From positions 1 through 15,185 of the forward strand of contig CAZKTF010000067.1 of NCBI GenBank assembly GCA_964555565.1: DNA of 15,185 nt. Direction: 5' to 3'. Source of the DNA: CAZKTF01 sp964555565. Lineage in GTDB: Bacteria; Planctomycetota; JAJSAM01; JAKLKS01. Each line of letters opens with the position of its first letter. The first letter of the stretch is position 1. Under the pieces are notes generated by a model, which did no database searches, was not told the origin of the DNA, and saw only the letters and a program-made list of their open reading frames with translations. A program made the translations under genes and the position numbers. Positions 13,066 to 15,185 of this stretch are shown here, piece after piece.

Positions 13066-15045
13066 GTGAAGGACGACGGATCCGCCGCCTCCGCCCCCCC
13101 GCGGAAGGGGGCCCTGGACACGGTCGGGGCGGAGAAGCGCCGCTACCCGCCCCCGGCCCCGTTCCGGAAGCGGGCGCTGGTCACCTCCCCCTCGGTCTAC
13201 CCGCGGGGGGAGGCCGCGCGCCTGCGCTTCTGGGCGCGCGAGGCGCGGCGCCTGACCTGGCGGCGGCCGTGGCGCAAGGTCCTCCAGTGGAGGGCTCCCC
13301 ACGCGAAGTGGTTCGTGGGCGGGCGGCTGAACGCCTGCGAGAACTGCGTGGACCGCCACGCCCTCGGGGGCCGCGGGAACAAGGCCGCCATCGTCTGGGA
13401 GGGCGAGCCGGGGGACTCGCGGACGCTCACCTACCGCGAACTGCACCGGGAGGTCCGGAAGTTCGCCACGGTCCTGCGCCGCCTCGGCGTGAAGGCGGGC
13501 GACCGGGTGGGGATCTACCTCCCGCTCGTGCCCGAGGTCGTCGTCGCCATGCTCGCCTGCGCCCGGATCGGGGCGGCCCACAGCGTGGTGTTCGGCGGGT
13601 TCAGCGCCGAGGCCCTGCGGGACCGGATGCTGGACGCCGGGGCGAAGGTGCTCGTGACCGCCGACGCCGGGTGGAGGCGGGGCGCGCTCGTGCCCCTCAA
13701 GCAGAACGTGGACGAGGCGCTGGAGGGCGTCCCCTCGGTGAAGCACGTGGTCGTCGTCCGGCGCACCGGCACCCCGGTCCACGTCCGGGAGGGCCGCGAC
13801 CACTGGTGGCACCGGCTCATGGAGGAGGCGGCGCCGGACGGCCCGCCCCAAGCCTTCGACGCGGAGCAGGTCCTGTTCCTCCTCTACACCTCGGGGAGTA
13901 CGGGGAAGCCGAAGGGGGTCTTCCACACCACGGGCGGGTACCTCACGGGCGTCGCCTCCACGGCGCGGATGGTCTTCGACCTCGGGGAGGACGACGTCTT
14001 CTGGTGCACGGCCGACGTGGGCTGGGTCACCGGGCACTCCTACCTGGTCTACGGGCCGCTGGCGCTCGGGGCCACGGTCGTCATGTACGAGGGATCGCCG
14101 GACTGGCCCGAGAAGGACCGCTTCTGGGACATCGTGGAGCGGCGCGGGGTCACGGTCTTCTACACGGCCCCGACGGCCATCCGCGCCTTCATGAAGTGGG
14201 GCGCGTCCTGGCCCGCGAAGCGCGACCTCTCCTCGCTCCGGCTGCTCGGGACCGTGGGGGAGCCCATCAACCCGGAGGCCTGGGTCTGGTACCGGGAACA
14301 CGTGGGCGGCGGGCGCTGCCCCGTCGTGGACACCTGGTGGCAGACCGAGACGGGGATGATCCTGGCCTCGCCGCTCCCGGGGCTCACGGTGACGAAGCCC
14401 GGCTCGGCCACCTTCGCGCTGCCCGGGGTCGTCCTCGACGTGGTGGACGAGGAGGGGAAGAGCGTCCCCGAGGGGGGCGGCTACCTCGTGGTCCCGCGGC
14501 CCTGGCCCGCCATGCTGCGGGGGATCTGGGGGGACCCGGAGCGGTTCGTGAAGCAGTACTTCAGCCGGTGGGGGAAGGACGTCTACGTCACCGGGGACGG
14601 GGCGCGGCGGGACCGCGAGGGGTACCTCTGGCTCCTCGGGCGCGTGGACGACGTCCTGAACGTGGCCGGCCACCGCCTCGGCACCGCCGAGATCGAGAGC
14701 GCGCTCGTGGAGCACCCGGCCGTCGCCGAGGCCGCCGTCGTGGGGCGCCCCGACCTCCTCAAGGGGCAGGCCGTGGTGGCCTTCGTCTCGCTCCGGGCGG
14801 GGCGCACGGCCGTGGCCGGGCTCGACAGGGAGCTCCGGGAGTTCGTGGGGCGGAAGATCGGCAAGCTCGCGCGCCCCGACGACATCCACTTCGCGGCGGA
14901 CCTCCCCAAGACCCGCAGCGGGAAGATCATGCGCCGCCTCCTCCGCGACATCGCCGAGGGCCGGGCGCTCGGCGACACCACCACCCTCGCGGACCCGGGC
15001 GTCGTCCGGTCCCTCCGGGAGCAGTTCGAGTCGCGGGAGTCGTAG
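13066..15045 (+). CDS. acs: Acetyl-CoA synthetase (AMP-forming)
   Basis: This 659-aa protein (typical Acs is about 650) activates acetate with ATP and CoA to acetyl-CoA through acetyl-AMP, in the cytoplasm (EC 6.2.1.1). All hallmarks are present: the N-terminal Acs domain with NCVDRH, the phosphate-binding loop YTSGSTGKPKG (274-284), CTADVGWVTGHSY, YTAPTAIRA, GEPINPEAW, the acetate-pocket motif TWWQTETG (423-430) with its second Trp, the hinge and CoA region GRVDDVLNVAGHRLGTAEIES (from 525), and KTRSGKIMRR with catalytic Lys620. In other bacteria this Lys is acetylated by Pat-type enzymes and deacetylated by CobB, so the same control is plausible. The GTG start is set by a GGAGG 5 nt upstream. 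The gene ends in tandem TAG TAG. It is divergent from the PKD gene and shows no functional tie to the secreted proteins on its left. Confidence 0.97.
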   Translation: MKDDGSAASAPPRKGALDTVGAEKRRYPPPAPFRKRALVTSPSVYPRGEAARLRFWAREARRLTWRRPWRKVLQWRAPHAKWFVGGRLNACENCVDRHALGGRGNKAAIVWEGEPGDSRTLTYRELHREVRKFATVLRRLGVKAGDRVGIYLPLVPEVVVAMLACARIGAAHSVVFGGFSAEALRDRMLDAGAKVLVTADAGWRRGALVPLKQNVDEALEGVPSVKHVVVVRRTGTPVHVREGRDHWWHRLMEEAAPDGPPQAFDAEQVLFLLYTSGSTGKPKGVFHTTGGYLTGVASTARMVFDLGEDDVFWCTADVGWVTGHSYLVYGPLALGATVVMYEGSPDWPEKDRFWDIVERRGVTVFYTAPTAIRAFMKWGASWPAKRDLSSLRLLGTVGEPINPEAWVWYREHVGGGRCPVVDTWWQTETGMILASPLPGLTVTKPGSATFALPGVVLDVVDEEGKSVPEGGGYLVVPRPWPAMLRGIWGDPERFVKQYFSRWGKDVYVTGDGARRDREGYLWLLGRVDDVLNVAGHRLGTAEIESALVEHPAVAEAAVVGRPDLLKGQAVVAFVSLRAGRTAVAGLDRELREFVGRKIGKLARPDDIHFAADLPKTRSGKIMRRLLRDIAEGRALGDTTTLADPGVVRSLREQFESRES

Positions 15046-15057
15046 TAGAATCGGGGC

Positions 15058-15185
15058 GTGGCCCGGCTCCTCCTCCACGCAGGCGCGCTGGCGGGCTCGG
15101 TGGCAGGCGCGGCGGCCCTGGCGGACGCCGCGGGAGCCCACCCGCTGCTGGTGCCGCTCGTCGCGGGGGCGGGGTACCTCGGGCT
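15058..15185 (+). CDS. Start of a hydrophobic, probably membrane protein (3' end outside window)
   Basis: A GTG at 15058, 12 nt after the first acs stop, opens a frame that runs to the window edge (42 codons). It encodes VARLLLHAGALAGSVAGAAA, then LADAAGAHPLLVPLVAGAGYLG, two Ala/Leu/Val/Gly-rich stretches that look like membrane segments or a signal peptide plus one helix. The close spacing to acs suggests co-transcription. There is only a weak G-rich Shine-Dalgarno candidate (CGGGG), and too little is visible to name a family. Confidence 0.45.
   Translation, partial: MARLLLHAGALAGSVAGAAALADAAGAHPLLVPLVAGAGYLG

Noticed and set aside
11665..15141. 1158-aa minus-strand ORF opposite acs
   Set aside because: The plus strand encodes an unambiguous acetyl-CoA synthetase. 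The antisense product is low-complexity and runs out of frame into the PKD gene.

Overview
This window is very GC-rich (by eye well above 70 %) and its reading frames carry a strong G/C third-position bias, so long antisense ORFs shadow almost every gene. The gene content fits an environmental, metagenome-type lineage such as Acidobacteriota, Planctomycetota or Myxococcota: FG-GAP/ASPIC (CRTAC1-like) proteins, a MauG-like diheme protein, and a PKD-repeat protein with an unusual heme motif. No rRNA or other taxonomic marker is present, so the phylum is a guess.

Layout. (i) 1-332: the C-terminal end of an unrecognised plus-strand gene. (ii) 333-610: a convergent intergenic stretch filled with two interleaved families of short palindromes. 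(iii) 611-4113, minus strand: a two-gene unit. A small Trp-rich lipoprotein gene overlaps by 10 nt a gene for a MauG/cytochrome-c-peroxidase-type diheme protein fused to a long TPR region. (iv) 4114-4306: the divergent promoter region, carrying an array of GGGGACAGTCCCC-type palindromes. (v) 4307-9351, plus strand: two consecutive FG-GAP propeller genes. The first is membrane-anchored with a C-terminal ASPIC/UnbV domain. The second is a large lipoprotein with TPR, FG-GAP and ASPIC-like regions and a long tail I do not recognise. (vi) 9348-12773, minus strand: a secreted protein with PPC-like domains, eight PKD/Ig-like domains and a C-terminal CX4CH heme domain. It is convergent with the preceding gene, and the two stop codons share one CTAG. 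(vii) 12774-13065: a divergent intergenic region with an inverted array of G-rich hexamers. (viii) 13066-15045: acetyl-CoA synthetase. (ix) 15058-15185: the start of a hydrophobic protein cut by the window edge.

How the parts may fit together (inference): all five proteins encoded between 611 and 12773 carry export signals, and their parts recur (c-type heme, TPR, beta-propeller, PKD). This suggests a periplasmic or cell-surface assembly. The most specific idea is that the diheme protein modifies or oxidises a protein partner, the coupled Trp-rich lipoprotein being the best candidate, as MauG and MbnH do with theirs. The acs gene is ordinary central metabolism and probably unrelated. Three distinct families of palindromic repeats occupy all three of the larger intergenic spaces, and a fourth repeat-like remnant may lie in frame inside the lipoprotein gene.
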